From Alviniconcha marisindica (lineage: Eukaryota; Mollusca; Gastropoda; Provannidae), in contig JABMCL010003549.1 in the NCBI GenBank assembly GCA_018857735.1, positions 86,001-150,000 on the forward strand: a stretch of 64,000 nt of DNA, written 5' to 3'. The number at the start of each line of letters is the position of its first letter. Within the stretch, counting starts at the first letter, position 1. Positions 48,401-56,337 of the stretch are shown one piece after another. The notes under the pieces were generated by a model. It was not told the DNA's origin, did no database searches, and saw only the letters and a program-made list of their open reading frames with translations. A program made the position numbers and the translations under genes.

Positions 48401-49097
48401 AATCAAATATGACACTACACATGCAGAAAAACTGTTTTCCACAGTCAAAGTTTACTGCATGCTACATGTTATGAGTCAACTCTGTGCCGTCTGAACATAT
48501 CTTTTGATTTCAGTTTCTTTTAATTTAAGTGCTGCCAATTGTTGAAAATCTGTTGTCTTTTTTCCTCCTTCTTCTTTTTTTTTTTTTTTCCTGCTAAAAT
48601 TTACCCAAAATGACAGAAGATTTCAAAATCCAATGCATGAGTAAAATCACTTACAACATGTGTGAAAAGCGCACACACGCGTGCGTGTGTTGTGTGTGAA
48701 AGAGACAGACAGACAGACTGACTGACAGACAGAGAGACAGAGAGAGAGAGGTTGTGAAACTGATGTCCCAGTAAAACTGTAAGATCATGCACGCCCTTTC
48801 TTTGTGTGTAAAATGCGTGAAAAGATGTCTGCAGAAGCACCAGAAGATGTGTCTGTCACACGTTGTGTGCCTGTTGGTGTCAACTCACTGATTATCAGGT
48901 GTGGCCACGGAAGGGCATGCGTGTGGAGGTGGCTTGATTCCCCATTGTGCTGCTGCTGCTTCAACCCCAACGGAAGACGAGACTCCATCTCCAGGTGACG
49001 CTTCCGTGCTGGTCACACAGCTGCAACATATGGCCGCCAGTGACGCTATCACACCCACCAACCTCGATACCCATCCTCTTCTCCGATTCCTGCCCAT
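27463..49097 (-). CDS. EIF2AK3: PERK / eIF2-alpha kinase 3, complete, 17 coding exons
   Basis: ER-membrane kinase of the unfolded-protein response that phosphorylates eIF2-alpha. The exon lengths sum to 3399 nt: 1132 aa plus stop, close to the roughly 1116 aa of the human protein. Residues 1 to about 35 are a signal peptide (hydrophobic core [13 protein letters not shown]). Residues about 70-490 are the lumenal sensor ([59 protein letters not shown]). About 502-520 is the membrane helix, after [11 protein letters not shown]. The kinase has glycine loop GKGGYG (577-582), Lys599 in YAVKRI, an acidic Ser-rich insert (about 645-908), HRDLK with Asp964, DFG at 982-984, activation-loop Thr1014 in [15 protein letters not shown], and SPE in place of APE. 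All catalytic motifs are present, so an active kinase is expected. Five of its splice edges carry minisatellite copies. Identification rests on alignment to remembered PERK motifs, with all junction phases closing. Confidence 0.95.
27637..28241 (-). other. PERK intron 16
   Basis: Contains a G-homopolymer at about 27758-27780; otherwise unique. Confidence 0.5.
28242..28400 (-). CDS. EIF2AK3: PERK exon 16 (kinase C-lobe)
   Basis: Acceptor CACAGGTACAG and donor GAG/GTATGT. Encodes [20 protein letters not shown] and [20 protein letters not shown]; 53 codons, phase 0. Confidence 0.95.
28401..29752 (-). other. PERK intron 15
   Basis: Unique sequence except for a two-copy 42-bp repeat (28435-28520, CCAGTTCTGTTCACATGGAT) and a palindromic element (29425-29500). 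No exon or RNA gene recognised. Confidence 0.5.
29425..29500. repeat. Palindromic (hairpin) element
   Basis: Arms CAAAACACAAAAGGTTAACA and TTTTAACCTTTTACATGTTT. Related to the element at 13680-13775. Confidence 0.5.
29753..29920 (-). CDS. EIF2AK3: PERK exon 15 (DFG and activation loop)
   Basis: Acceptor TTGTGTTTCCAG and donor CAG/GTACAG. Encodes [20 protein letters not shown] and ends [15 protein letters not shown]; 56 codons, phase 0. Confidence 0.95.
30170..31097 (-). CDS. EIF2AK3: PERK exon 14 (kinase insert and catalytic loop)
   Basis: Acceptor CACTAACAG and donor AAG/GTAAGG. 928 nt. The acidic Ser-rich insert includes repeated [14 protein letters not shown] patches ([30 protein letters not shown]). 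It ends with [20 protein letters not shown] and [11 protein letters not shown]. The insert is typical of PERK. Confidence 0.95.
31098..32183 (-). other. PERK intron 13
   Basis: Holds a 71-bp tandem repeat at 31425-31830; otherwise unique. Confidence 0.5.
31425..31830. repeat. 71-bp tandem repeat
   Basis: Five to six copies with TTGTACAACAGGAAGACCTG, AGGAACCTTTAACACACTGA and GCAGTTTGTGCTTTGCAGGT. Deep in the intron, not attached to an exon edge, unlike the other PERK arrays. Confidence 0.85.
32184..32336 (-). CDS. EIF2AK3: PERK exon 13 (kinase N-lobe, alpha-C)
   Basis: Acceptor GGTTGTTTCAG and donor GG/GTATGT. Encodes [20 protein letters not shown] and [14 protein letters not shown], matching MREVKALAKLEHPGIVRYF of PERK; Glu of EVR is the alpha-C glutamate. 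Confidence 0.95.
32337..32918 (-). other. PERK intron 12
   Basis: Unique sequence; nothing recognised. Confidence 0.4.
32919..33151 (-). CDS. EIF2AK3: PERK exon 12 (kinase N-lobe)
   Basis: Acceptor ATTCACTTCCAG and donor AG/GTACGC. Encodes the linker [20 protein letters not shown], then [20 protein letters not shown] and [16 protein letters not shown], with the ATP-binding glycine loop and catalytic lysine. Confidence 0.95.
33152..33557 (-). other. PERK intron 11
   Basis: Unique sequence with a G-tract at about 33249-33261. Confidence 0.4.
33558..33645 (-). CDS. EIF2AK3: PERK exon 11 (transmembrane helix)
   Basis: Acceptor ATTTTGTTTTCAG and donor GAG/GTAAGA. 29 codons, [20 protein letters not shown], then FIHRTVITE; one hydrophobic segment of about 19 residues with basic residues on the cytosolic side. 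Confidence 0.9.
33772..33821. repeat. (CT)n microsatellite
   Basis: Uninterrupted CT run of about 50 bases in PERK intron 10. Confidence 0.95.
33990..34770. repeat. Minisatellite in PERK intron 10
   Basis: About eight good copies (to 34560) of a unit of roughly 70 bp with GACTGCTGTACCCCTATTCT, GCCCCTCGTACCCACACAG and GAGCTACTCCATCGCC, then decaying copies to about 34770. A 218-codon minus-strand open frame across it is an artefact of repetition. Confidence 0.9.
34865..35030 (-). repeat. Two-copy duplication of the PERK exon 10 donor
   Basis: The block CTACCATCTACTTCA, CCTTCCATCCACACAAAGGC, AACAAACAAGCTTACCACCA occurs twice. The second copy carries the real donor (CTGTGGATGTGGTG/GTAAGC on minus); the first carries an intact copy of the same donor about 90 bases into the intron. 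Confidence 0.8.
35013..35133 (-). CDS. EIF2AK3: PERK exon 10 (juxtamembrane, lumenal)
   Basis: Acceptor TTTGCTGTCACAG and donor TG/GTAAGC. Encodes [20 protein letters not shown] and ends [10 protein letters not shown]. Both edges are reiterated: the acceptor with about 34 exonic bases in nine copies including the real one (35120-35585), and the donor region once more at about 34865-34945. Confidence 0.95.
35120..35585 (-). repeat. Acceptor-spanning minisatellite, PERK exon 10
   Basis: Nine copies including the real edge, unit 53-58 bp. On minus each is TTTGCTGTTG-ACAG followed by ATGTGGGTTACTACCAGTAC and CC-AGTGTACTGAA, so about 34 bases of exon start plus about 20 bases of 3' splice site are reiterated. 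Confidence 0.9.
35970..36117. repeat. (CA)n microsatellite
   Basis: Interrupted (CA)n of about 145 bases directly 3' to a short CT run, in PERK intron 9 close to the exon 9 donor at 36156. Confidence 0.95.
36156..36305 (-). CDS. EIF2AK3: PERK exon 9 (lumenal)
   Basis: Acceptor TTATGTAGCAG and donor G/GTAAGA. Encodes [20 protein letters not shown] and ends [14 protein letters not shown]; phase 1 in and out. Confidence 0.9.
36306..36838 (-). other. PERK intron 8
   Basis: Short (CA)n near 36528-36551 and a small repeat (36690-36840) with ATGCTACTGCTA. No gene. Confidence 0.5.
36839..36988 (-). CDS. EIF2AK3: PERK exon 8 (lumenal)
   Basis: Acceptor CATTATTTCAG and donor G/GTATGT. Encodes [20 protein letters not shown] and ends [11 protein letters not shown], matching the family GQLYL and IKWKPL positions. 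Confidence 0.9.
37280..37981. mobile_element. piggyBac-type MITE in PERK intron 7
   Basis: 702 bp flanked by TTAA on both sides (37276-37279, 37982-37985). Inverted ends: left CCCACTTGGCCCCAGACC; right, read inward, CGCACTTGGCCTCAGACC. TTAA target and CCC-type terminus fit the piggyBac superfamily. No transposase-like reading frame, so non-autonomous. Confidence 0.8.
38210..38360 (-). CDS. EIF2AK3: PERK exon 7 (lumenal)
   Basis: Acceptor GTGTGTTTCAG and donor G/GTAGGT. Encodes [20 protein letters not shown], then [14 protein letters not shown], matching the PIASAWLL and VYLG landmarks of PERK. The acceptor heads a minisatellite. Confidence 0.95.
38361..38665 (-). repeat. Acceptor-type minisatellite, PERK exon 7
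   Basis: About twelve units of 19-30 bp. On minus: TTCACTGTTCTGTGTGTTTCAG, that is, a pyrimidine-rich tract ending CAG, then TTCA. The final unit is the genuine acceptor (GTGTGTTTCAG/TTTGCG). Confidence 0.85.
38666..39284 (-). other. PERK intron 6, distal part
   Basis: Apart from the repeat at 39045-39205 only unique sequence is seen. Confidence 0.4.
39045..39205. repeat. GACATGTACCACTGTGCAT repeat
   Basis: About nine copies of a roughly 20-bp unit in PERK intron 6. Not attached to a splice site. Confidence 0.85.
39285..39406 (-). CDS. EIF2AK3: PERK exon 6 (lumenal)
   Basis: Acceptor TGTGTGCAG and donor AAG/GTAAGC. Encodes [20 protein letters not shown] and [20 protein letters not shown]. 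Confidence 0.9.
39407..39915 (-). other. PERK intron 5
   Basis: C/T-rich stretches at 39450-39510 and 39650-39750; no gene. Confidence 0.4.
39916..40049 (-). CDS. EIF2AK3: PERK exon 5 (lumenal)
   Basis: Acceptor CATGTTTCAG and donor G/GTATGT. Encodes [20 protein letters not shown], followed by an acidic segment [10 protein letters not shown]. Confidence 0.9.
40050..41159 (-). other. PERK intron 4
   Basis: Contains (GT)n at about 40380-40422 and a degenerate roughly 37-bp repeat with TTACCTCCATTA and AAGTATTCAG (40600-40930), plus a second weak repeat at 40950-41160. No coding exon. Confidence 0.5.
41160..41290 (-). CDS. EIF2AK3: PERK exon 4 (lumenal)
   Basis: Acceptor GATCTTGCAG and donor AA/GTGAGT. 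Encodes [20 protein letters not shown] and [20 protein letters not shown]. Its first eight bases ATGGTCTA plus the acceptor are copied in the adjoining array. Confidence 0.9.
41283..41520 (-). repeat. Acceptor-spanning minisatellite, PERK exon 4
   Basis: About seven copies of a 32-bp unit. On minus: GCACTCATGGAGGTGATCTT, then GCAG/ATGGTCTA. The unit includes the acceptor and the first eight exonic bases; the genuine exon continues CCAG where copies read GCAC. Confidence 0.9.
41640..42182. mobile_element. MITE-like element, copy 2
   Basis: Same family and orientation as 4383-4825 (GTTCGCCGAACAT, GACAGTTCAACGAACTAT, GAACATGTTGAGCAAAGCTT). It has about 110 extra bases at about 41840-41950 that are absent from copy 1, probably a nested insertion. 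Confidence 0.65.
42350..42414. repeat. (TC)n microsatellite
   Basis: Pure TC run of about 65 bases, preceded by (CA)-rich repeats from 42215, in PERK intron 3. Confidence 0.95.
42725..42922 (-). CDS. EIF2AK3: PERK exon 3 (lumenal)
   Basis: Acceptor TCCTGTTGCAG and donor CAG/GTAAAG. Encodes [20 protein letters not shown], then [20 protein letters not shown] and [15 protein letters not shown]; 66 codons, phase 0 both sides. Confidence 0.95.
42923..43900 (-). other. PERK intron 2, exon 3-proximal part
   Basis: AT-rich, TATATA patches at 42976-43056; the remainder is unique with no exon or terminal repeats recognised. Confidence 0.4.
43900..44720. repeat. About 155-bp tandem units with TCAAGGTCAAGGTCA
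   Basis: Five diverged units, each with TTCAAGGTCAAGGTCACAG or a variant near 43962, 44120, 44270, 44430 and 44565, plus TTTTGCAACCAAACTCA and CATAAGC--GAGTGTC blocks. Spacing is about 134-160 bp. Resembles the roughly 160-bp satellite units known in molluscs and carried by some of their transposons; the match is from memory. Confidence 0.7.
45048..45064. repeat. C homopolymer
   Basis: About 17 C residues in PERK intron 2. Confidence 0.9.
45552..46561. mobile_element. Candidate hAT-type non-autonomous element
   Basis: 1010 bp with inverted ends CAGGGGTCGTGCTG (left) and CAGGGGTTGCACTC (right, read inward). It is flanked by imperfect 8-bp duplications TACTACAT and TACATCAT (6/8). Interior has AAAATGCGTAC near both ends. 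No transposase frame seen. Confidence 0.6.
46775..47783 (-). repeat. Donor-spanning minisatellite, PERK exon 2
   Basis: About 28 copies, unit 29-40 bp. On minus: GTACCAACATCCAG/GTA, then TAGTAGTAACTAGTACT. Each unit carries the last 12 exonic bases of exon 2 (ACCAACATCCAG) and the GT. The array extends 1 kb from the genuine donor at 47784 into the intron. Confidence 0.95.
47784..47913 (-). CDS. EIF2AK3: PERK exon 2 (lumenal)
   Basis: Acceptor GTGTGTGAACAG and donor ATCCAG/GTACAG. Encodes [19 protein letters not shown] and [19 protein letters not shown]. The ACCAACATCCAG/GTA donor edge is reiterated throughout the array downstream of it in the intron. Confidence 0.95.
47914..48888 (-). other. 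PERK intron 1
   Basis: Contains a duplicated block (48035-48150 and 48165-48260, AACAACATTATAAACACAGT) and a T-tract near 48575-48589; no gene. Confidence 0.5.
48889..49097 (-). CDS. EIF2AK3: PERK exon 1 (signal peptide)
   Basis: Met at 49097; n-region [12 protein letters not shown], then [16 protein letters not shown]. Donor CA/GTGAGTTG; phase 2 out. Chosen as the start because it gives a signal peptide as the family requires. Confidence 0.85.
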
Positions 49098-49330
49098 TGG
49101 AGACCTCTGGCATGGGTTGTGAGAACTTGCATCAGACCACGATAAAAGTTTGCAGTTTTGTGTTTACAGCGATTCGAGTGTCAAGTTTGGCACCACGCGA
49201 TTGGTGCATACTACCGGAAGTTTGGTCCCACAGACGTGTTCTTCCACCTCAGCACTTCCTGCCACGAGGCTGTCGAACTGGCCCATCAGCGCCAGTGCCC
49301 TACAGAGGCCAGTTTCACAAGCTAATATAG
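49098..49330 (-). promoter_or_regulatory. PERK promoter region
   Basis: Immediately upstream of the PERK start on the minus strand. Contains a CCAAT box (ATTGG on plus, 49200-49204) and an ETS-type ACTTCCGGT (plus ACCGGAAGT, 49213-49221), about 105 and 120 bases before the Met. No canonical ERSE spacing. Transcription start not determined. Confidence 0.4.
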
Positions 49331-50109
49331 TCATCGGAAATCCGTTATGCTAAATTTAGCGCAACGTCACCGAAGAGTGGAGAATATTCCTTAACTTTGA
49401 ACTTTACAGACTGATTGAATTCTTTCGTATGGTCGTCTGAAAGCATTTCCTCTTATTTGTGTTTACCAATGATGTCAAAAATGAGAAAGTACGAGTGCTA
49501 ACGGCCAGATATGACCGGAGCTAAAGATAGACATGCCAGCTGCCCAAAAGCCCACACTAAACGCGGCACGTTAAAGATCACGGCTGTTGCCCATGTCGGT
49601 GTTCGGTGGACAATGAAAGCACCAAAATAACCCAGCATGCACTAAACAATGTCAGAGTCTTCAAAATGTTACAGTTAGCCACTATACAGAAGAACACATG
49701 AGGTAAACCAATTGGCCTGTCGAACTGACCCACCTTGATAGGCGCGTTCGACAGACTAGCACAGCACGTGCTTGTGACTGTGCAGTGCCCACCTCCTTCC
49801 GCTCCCCCGAACAGCTGGTGCTCGTAAAAGCTGATCCCAAATACACTATAAAAAATATTTTAAAAATCCATTCAGTCTCCGAGCGTTGGCGAAGTATGAG
49901 CAACCGAAAGTAAACTGCGTTGGCGAAGTATGAGCAACCGAAAGTAAACTGTCATAAAAAACAAATGGGATGCATTCACGAGTTACCTCCCGTCCCTCGT
50001 GAAACGCATGGAAGAGAGCGATTGCGGCACTTGCTCAGTCAGCTCAACGATCTGATACAGCGACAGTTCTATGGATCTAGCTTCGTTTCTTTTGTTTACC
50101 TCATTCTTA

Positions 50110-50150
<41 letters not shown>

Positions 50151-50187
50151 TGTGAGTGTGTGTGGTGTGTGTCAGTGTCAGTCAGTG

Positions 50188-50246
<59 letters not shown>

Positions 50247-50770
50247 TCAGCCGTGTGTGTCTGTCTGTGTCTGTGTCAGTGACAGTCATTATTGCCTAAA
50301 GCGCCCCGGCTGTGCTCCATGTCAGGCGGTAGACGGGCGCTCTATAAGTAAATTATTATTATTATTATTATTCTCGGCGGCGGTCCGCATTTAAAGTGCA
50401 GTACCTCTTTCTTCTCAGTCCCGTCAACTGAGTTTCAAGTTATCCCCCAAAAAATGTTTCCACTGAGTAGTCACTGATTTTGCTCTTTTGTTTCGCCTTG
50501 TTCGTTTGTTTTCAACTGTGTAAACAGCCACTCGGCAGTGCAGATGGGACACTGAACTCGGCGTAGTCTGACCACGGTTAGCGGAAAGTGTAACACCGTA
50601 GCCTAAGACGCTTTGAAGGCTGGCAAGATATTAGTGGCCGTTGCTTTTATTTTTTATACTGTAGGCCATACAGTAGTAGTAGTAGTAGCGACGGTAATGG
50701 CAATTTGTAAAGCGCTTAACCCGCGCTCAAAGTGCTGAACCGCAAATATAACAAATATATACCCACACAT
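49331..50770. other. Intergenic, upstream of PERK
   Basis: No gene. Holds a 35-bp tandem duplication (49882-49951, GTTGGCGAAGTATGAGCAAC), (GT)n runs at 50110-50148 and 50187-50244, and a SINE-tail-like GGGCGCTCTATAAGTAAATT with (ATT)n at 50335-50370. Confidence 0.5.
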
Positions 50771-50865
50771 TATGTTACATCGAGATGGAAAACGGTTATC
50801 AGCAATCTCAGTAACAACAGCTAACTGCAATGACATAATGTATACATCAACAAGGGTTCTAGCAT
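50685..50865. mobile_element. Dispersed repeat, copy 1
   Basis: Shares TGTAAAGCGC, TACATCGAGATGGA and ATACATCAACAAGG-like blocks with 62215-62370 in the same order and orientation. Retroposon tail suspected. Confidence 0.55.
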
Positions 50866-50886
50866 ATCTATCAGGCTGTGCAAGAT

Positions 50887-50887
<1 letters not shown>

Positions 50888-50958
<71 letters not shown>

Positions 50959-51014
50959 CTCTCTGTCTCTCTCTCTCTCTCTCTGTAGTCTCTCTCTGTC
51001 TCTCTGTCTCTCTG

Positions 51015-51088
<74 letters not shown>

Positions 51089-51156
51089 TCTTCTTCTCAA
51101 GTTCTTCTTCTTCTTCTTCTTCTTCTTCTTCTTCTTCTTCTTCTTCTTCTTCTTCA
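50888..51156. repeat. Composite (CA)n(TC)n(TTC)n microsatellite
   Basis: (CA)n 50888-50956, then (TC)n with TGTC interruptions to about 51085, then (TTC)n to about 51156. Encodes only homopolymeric frames. Confidence 0.95.
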
Positions 51157-51479
51157 AGCCGTTCTTCTTCTTCTCAATTCTTCTTCTTCCCTGTAATTCG
51201 GCTGGGGATTCGCCGCGTCAGTGTAAAACAAAAACAAAAACACCGAAACAAACAAACGGTGATGCCGCTTTCCGCAACTCAGTTCGTCTTTTTGTTTTCC
51301 ATGACTCAAAAGAACATTCCAGTTCTCTGCACAAAGGCTGGGCCTGTGCTTTGCCGTGTCGTCCACTGAGACTGCCGAAAAGTTTCAGTCCCTGCGGCGG
51401 GCCGCTATCGGAGTCTCGAACCAGCAGAACTGTTGCCGCACGAGGTAGTTGTAGCGGACACTGATGGCAGGTTCGGTTG

Positions 51480-51645
51480 TGTTGCTTAATGTCCTCGGAT
51501 GTCGGTTGACATATCAGGGACAAACTGTGACCATGCCGAAGCATGGTTCAATATAGCTTTATGTCCACGGAAACCATAAGGCTCGTTAGGACGGACAGCC
51601 CACGACGGCCACCTCGACTCTCTCACAGCTCCTGAACTTTGACTG
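51480..51645 (+). mobile_element. Dispersed SINE-like element, copy B
   Basis: Closest relative of 20630-20812, same orientation: GCTTAATGTCCTCGGATG, AAGCATGGTTCAAT, AACCATAAGGCTC and CACAGCTCCTGAACT. Confidence 0.6.
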
Positions 51646-52059
51646 ATGGCAGCAGCCGCACATCAGTATGTTGTGTTGTCATGTTGCCGATCTGATAGGG
51701 GCGGAGTGACTGACCAGATCTGAACCTAGTGAAGAGGTGATGGCGGTTCGGACGGTTGGCTGTACGCAGACTGAAGTCAGCCGCTTACTCTGATCTTGGC
51801 GCGGACTGATGTGGTCAGGGTCAGATATAAAGTAATAATAATAACACAACATAAATTTTGTGTCATCTGTGTTATCATTTACTTCATAAGGCGCTGATAC
51901 AGCCAACATCCAAGGTACACTCGCGGCGTAAACTGATGATGAAAAGTTTATCCTTCCCAACTGTGTCGGTAACTAAGCCGTATCAAATTTTCCGGCATTA
52001 GTTTATGCCAAGGAATGATGGATTGTGTGACGCTAGACTGTGCGTGCGTACGAGCGCGC

Positions 52060-52074
52060 GCGCGCGTGTGTGTA

Positions 52075-52119
<45 letters not shown>

Positions 52120-52122
52120 GTG

Positions 52123-52210
<88 letters not shown>

Positions 52211-52258
52211 GTGGTGCGTGTGTGTGTGTGTGCGCGTGTGCGTGTGTGTGTGTGTGTG
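52060..52258. repeat. (GT)n(GA)n duplicated microsatellite
   Basis: A (GT)n-(GA)n-TGGTGCGT module occurs twice, at 52070-52127 and 52128-52220; an internal duplication of a compound microsatellite. Confidence 0.9.
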
Positions 52259-52635
52259 TTGCTATTGTTGTTGTTTGTTGCGTTATAGTGTCGGGATCTT
52301 GTCACGGCCATCAGTATTCTGAGGCTTCGGTCCGACAGCAACTGAGTGCAACACCCTCGGTCAGAGACAGCGGTCGTGCGGTACCTTGAGCACAGCCTAA
52401 CAAATCGGACTGGAGCACAGGAAGAAAGCAGTCTGAACGAGCTGGCTCCTTTTTGTGTGGGTCACGGGAGCGACTTCCTTTTCACTGCCCAGTGCCTTAA
52501 ACTTCCCGTCCTGTCAGTCCTAGTGCCGTGCGTGGGTCAGGAGTTTTGCCTCCAGACGCCTTGCCGTTCCTCTTCCTGGTCCATTTCTTCTGACTGCCGC
52601 TTCACCCTTCACGTAACTCCTGTGTCCAACTCCAG

Positions 52636-52683
52636 ACCCCCCCCCCCCACCCCCCCCCCCCCACACACACACACAACACACAC

Positions 52684-52732
<49 letters not shown>

Positions 52733-52735
52733 ACA
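52636..52735. repeat. C-tract followed by (CA)n
   Basis: C-rich homopolymer at about 52637-52662 and (CA)n to 52735, followed by a 27-bp direct duplication (CACACCCCACGCACATAAGTCAGCCTC type) at 52746-52801. Confidence 0.9.
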
Positions 52736-52850
52736 CACAACAGCCCCACACCCCACGCACATAAGTCAGCCTCCACACCCCACGCACATAAGTCAGCCTC
52801 AGGCCCAGCTTATGGCCAGCAGTAACTCAAGATGGTTTACTTCTGCCCAC

Positions 52851-53023
52851 AAAGAGGAAGCGCTAGACGATCTTCCTTGAAAGGACGAGTGAGTGCCATC
52901 ATCAATCAGACGAACATTGGAACCGTTTCAAAGGCAACGATGGGGAAACTTCTGAGAGACGCGGTGGAGTGCATATGGGCTTTTCCGAGCGCATAGATAC
53001 CATCTTGAACTGAACTGAACTCT
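52851..53023 (+). mobile_element. SINE body, 5'-truncated copy
   Basis: Matches 62938-63110: GAGGAAGCGCTAGACGATCT, TCCTTGAAAGGACGAG, GCATATGGGCTTTTCCGAGC and a CTTGAACTGAACTGAACTC end. Lacks the tRNA-like head. Confidence 0.75.
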
Positions 53024-53029
53024 GCCCTG

Positions 53030-53080
53030 CTTCAACAAAGAGGTCAAAATTAATCGAGTCGTAATGCAGTCTTTTCCTGT

Positions 53081-53113
<33 letters not shown>

Positions 53114-54180
53114 TTTGTTTTTTCTTCTACACCTTCGTTTTTGTTCTTCTCAGTTCAAATACTGGCGCTGACAATACCCAGAGTTACCTGATGTGTTAAA
53201 AGGTCAAACCGGCATACGACCCTCATGGTCCAGTTAGCTGCCCTGGCCAAGGAGGCCGAAAACCACTATAGGCACAGGAACAAACACACGAACAGACGAT
53301 AGTCCCAGTCTCTACTAATTTCCGGTTCCTCTTTCCAACAACCGAGACCGCCGAGACCAAACCCAGTGGAATGTCATCCTGATGGTTTGATGTTTTCTCT
53401 TCTCTTCCCTCCTCGCTGTCCTCACCCCGGCTCGGGAACCATTTGACGCCATTCATTAGCCGGCAGTGTCGGCGGTGGACATCAAATAGAGTCCATTTCC
53501 AGAGGGCTGGCAGCTCCTTTGGCCTCTTTCTGCTTCCCTGCTTCCGTCCTCAGCCTGCTTCAGTCGCCGGAAACGTGCCGCCATGACGGATGGCATGTGT
53601 TGCCAGGGTAACGAGACCAGTGCCGCGTGCATGGTGGATCATTTTTGGGGAGATTATGCGGGTCTTGGAGTAGGTTAGAAAAGGGGGTGATTTTTTTTAT
53701 AATTTTTTTTTTCTTCCAGTCACGCCGACTCTACACGGTTTTGAGTGGCGAATCTTAGTTTGGCGGTTTTGGTGTTTGTTTCTTTGTCCGTCGGTTTTGC
53801 CACGGAGACAGATTAACTTGATCTTCCCATCATTAACTGACTCACTTACGCCACAGGACATGTGACTGAATCAGAATGGACCAACTCAACAATGTTTCGG
53901 AAGTGAGAGACGCTTTTCCGCGAGGACACACTAACTAGCTGGGCCCTATCAAAGATCGTACAGCTAAAGCCTGTGTAGCTATACGATCTTCTGCCTGTCC
54001 CGGCCTTTTTGCTGAATGCAGTCAGTGATCGCCGGTGGATTCGTAATGCTGGGTCACTGCGAGGAAGGCTCGGTCACTACGGACTCTCTCACATTCATTA
54101 CCGTAACGGCGGAGAAGAAGCAGTCAGGGTGTCTTGCTGAATGTACATTCCGAGGTTTTCAGTACTGCCGTCCCCACGTG
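53030..54180. other. Intergenic
   Basis: (TTG)n at 53081-53111 and T-tracts near 53690-53712; no gene recognised. Confidence 0.45.
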
Positions 54181-54194
54181 CCCCGACCCTGCAG

Positions 54195-54224
54195 CACGCA
54201 CGCACACACACACACACACACACA

Positions 54225-54263
<39 letters not shown>

Positions 54264-54520
54264 GCACGCACGCACACACACACACACACACACGCACACA
54301 CACGCACACACACACGCACACGCGCGCACACACACACACACACATGACGCACACACACACGCGCGCACGCACACATATATATATATATATATATGTATAC
54401 GCACGCACGCACACACACACACACACACATAATATATATATATATATAATATAATATATATATATATATATATATACATACACACACGCACGCACACACA
54501 CACACACACACACACACAAA
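54195..54520. repeat. Compound (CA)/(CG)/(TA) microsatellite
   Basis: (CACG)n, (CA)n and two (TA)n runs (54374-54395, 54429-54476). Alternating purine-pyrimidine throughout, so Z-DNA or cruciform formation is possible. Confidence 0.9.
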
Positions 54521-54529
54521 CACTCACGT

Positions 54530-55460
54530 TATCCAGCCCCATCTCTGTCGTGACTCGGACCCCGGGCACACCCTTCTGACGTGTGTCTGACCTCCACGTG
54601 ACCTTGCGTTCTAATCGTCCTAAGCTTACCCTGCCCAGTGCAGTTAGCAGTACGCTATGAAAACACAAACTGTCACTTCCGCACTTCCGGTCGTCACAGA
54701 AGTTAATCGGCTGCAACGGAAGACAGAAACAATTTGGGTATTCTTGAATCACAATGTCCCAGACTGACATCAAGTGAGCAGTGGATCTTAATACTAATCA
54801 TCAACCAAGCCCCCATCCCCACCCCCCACACTATTTCTCGCTCTCGCATTTTGGCCTGCATCCCCTGATGTGGGTCATCACAGTGGATGTTAAAGGCACT
54901 GACAAGGATTCAAGCAGTGATTACCGTCGATGAAAACAATGGCAAGACTTCCACCCTCAACAGTAATAAACTTGACCACAGACATTTTATGAAAAGTTCA
55001 TATCAAACATAAAGGCTTGCTAAGTTCCAGCCGCCAAAATATCCCACAAATTTTCAATCAAAACGTGTTCCGTTTCCTTTGGCTGAAGATATGCACGAGC
55101 AAACATCAAGGGAGGCAATGCGGGTAATGAGGCAGGCGGGAACAGAAATAAGCGGAAGTAATGGTAGTCTCGGTGTTCCGGGTCACTCGATTAACCGGAG
55201 TAATGGTTTGGGTCAGCCCAGACAAGTCTTATTGAAAAGGACGGAAGAATCACAGGCAAAGATGGGGGCAATGTGTTGTCATCGAGTGCCGGATAATTGA
55301 AACGCCCCTGTCCTCACACAATTCAATGAATCAAACGCATTACAATATCCGGTCTTGAAACTAAACAGGTCATCAGATGAAACCGCGGGTCATTCCAATG
55401 TAGTGACTCTACTCTGGCTTTCTAGTACTGCGACCATGTAAAACTATCTCAAAAAGGACA
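54530..55460. other. Intergenic
   Basis: Unique sequence; the short open frames here show no domain. Nothing recognised. Confidence 0.4.
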
Positions 55461-55463
55461 CAC

Positions 55464-55468
55464 TGGGG

Positions 55469-55500
<32 letters not shown>

Positions 55501-55511
55501 CGGGGGGGGGG
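55464..55511. repeat. Long G homopolymer
   Basis: About 45 bases, all G except for one or two C. Strong G-quadruplex potential; exact length is unreliable in any sequencing technology. Confidence 0.85.
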
Positions 55512-55613
55512 AGGAGATTACTTTTTTAAATTTTATTTTATATTTTACTTTGCTTATATGAATTTAAAGTGTACGAATGACCAAGATAGTCTCAACGGCG
55601 AATTGATTTTCTC

Positions 55614-55703
<90 letters not shown>

Positions 55704-55730
55704 TGTGTGTGTCTGTGTGTGTGTGTGTTT
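55614..55730. repeat. (TG)n microsatellite
   Basis: About 115 bases of TG with two TCTG interruptions near the end. Confidence 0.95.
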
Positions 55731-56051
55731 CGAACAACTGCAGTGTTAATGCTGGCACGGGAAGTCAAGCACGAACCTGCACGTGGCACAGCTCAGCCTT
55801 GAGCTCAGCCTCGGTTTTGAGTCAGAACTGAAAACAGGCCGCAGACAGTCATCCCCTCGGAAGATGTGCAGTGCTTAAGCACGCGACACACAGTCTGTGG
55901 TAGTCAGTGTTGTCCTTGGGGTCACGTCATCGCTCGCCTGAATTCATAAGGAAAGAGACCAATGCCAATAAATAAATAAAATGATAGAGGTCAACGAACA
56001 TAAGGCCATTGTCGGTCAGACAAACTTTAGGACTTTTTTCAAAAGCTTAGT

Positions 56052-56215
56052 TCTGAGACTGGAGACGGTCAGTTTCAACAGACCTATCCTGCATCTATCT
56101 GAGACTGGAGACGGTCAGTTTCAACAGACCTATCCTGCATCTATCTGAGACTGGAGACGGTCAGAATTTAAAGGCTTTTTAGCCTTAGCGGTCAATCTCA
56201 GCAGACCTATCCTGC
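56052..56215. repeat. 53-bp tandem repeat
   Basis: Two full copies and a third interrupted copy of CTGAGACTGGAGACGGTCAG with CAACAGACCTATCCTGCATC. Confidence 0.85.
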
Positions 56216-56337
56216 ATGAAAGGCAACACTGTTGAATCCTTTGCAATGCGTGGAAAGGAGAACACCATGACGTTCTCGGGGCTTAGAAACCATCTCAAGT
56301 TGAAACTGGATTGCATTGAGCGTGCTTAAACCCTATA

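Noticed and set aside
49191..49204. ER-stress element in the PERK promoter
   Set aside because: CCACG and ATTGG occur close together (CCACGCGATTGG), but neither ERSE nor ERSE-II order and spacing fits.
50772..51464. Long frames with TH, SL or F runs
   Set aside because: Translations of the (CA)n, (TC)n and (TTC)n microsatellites.
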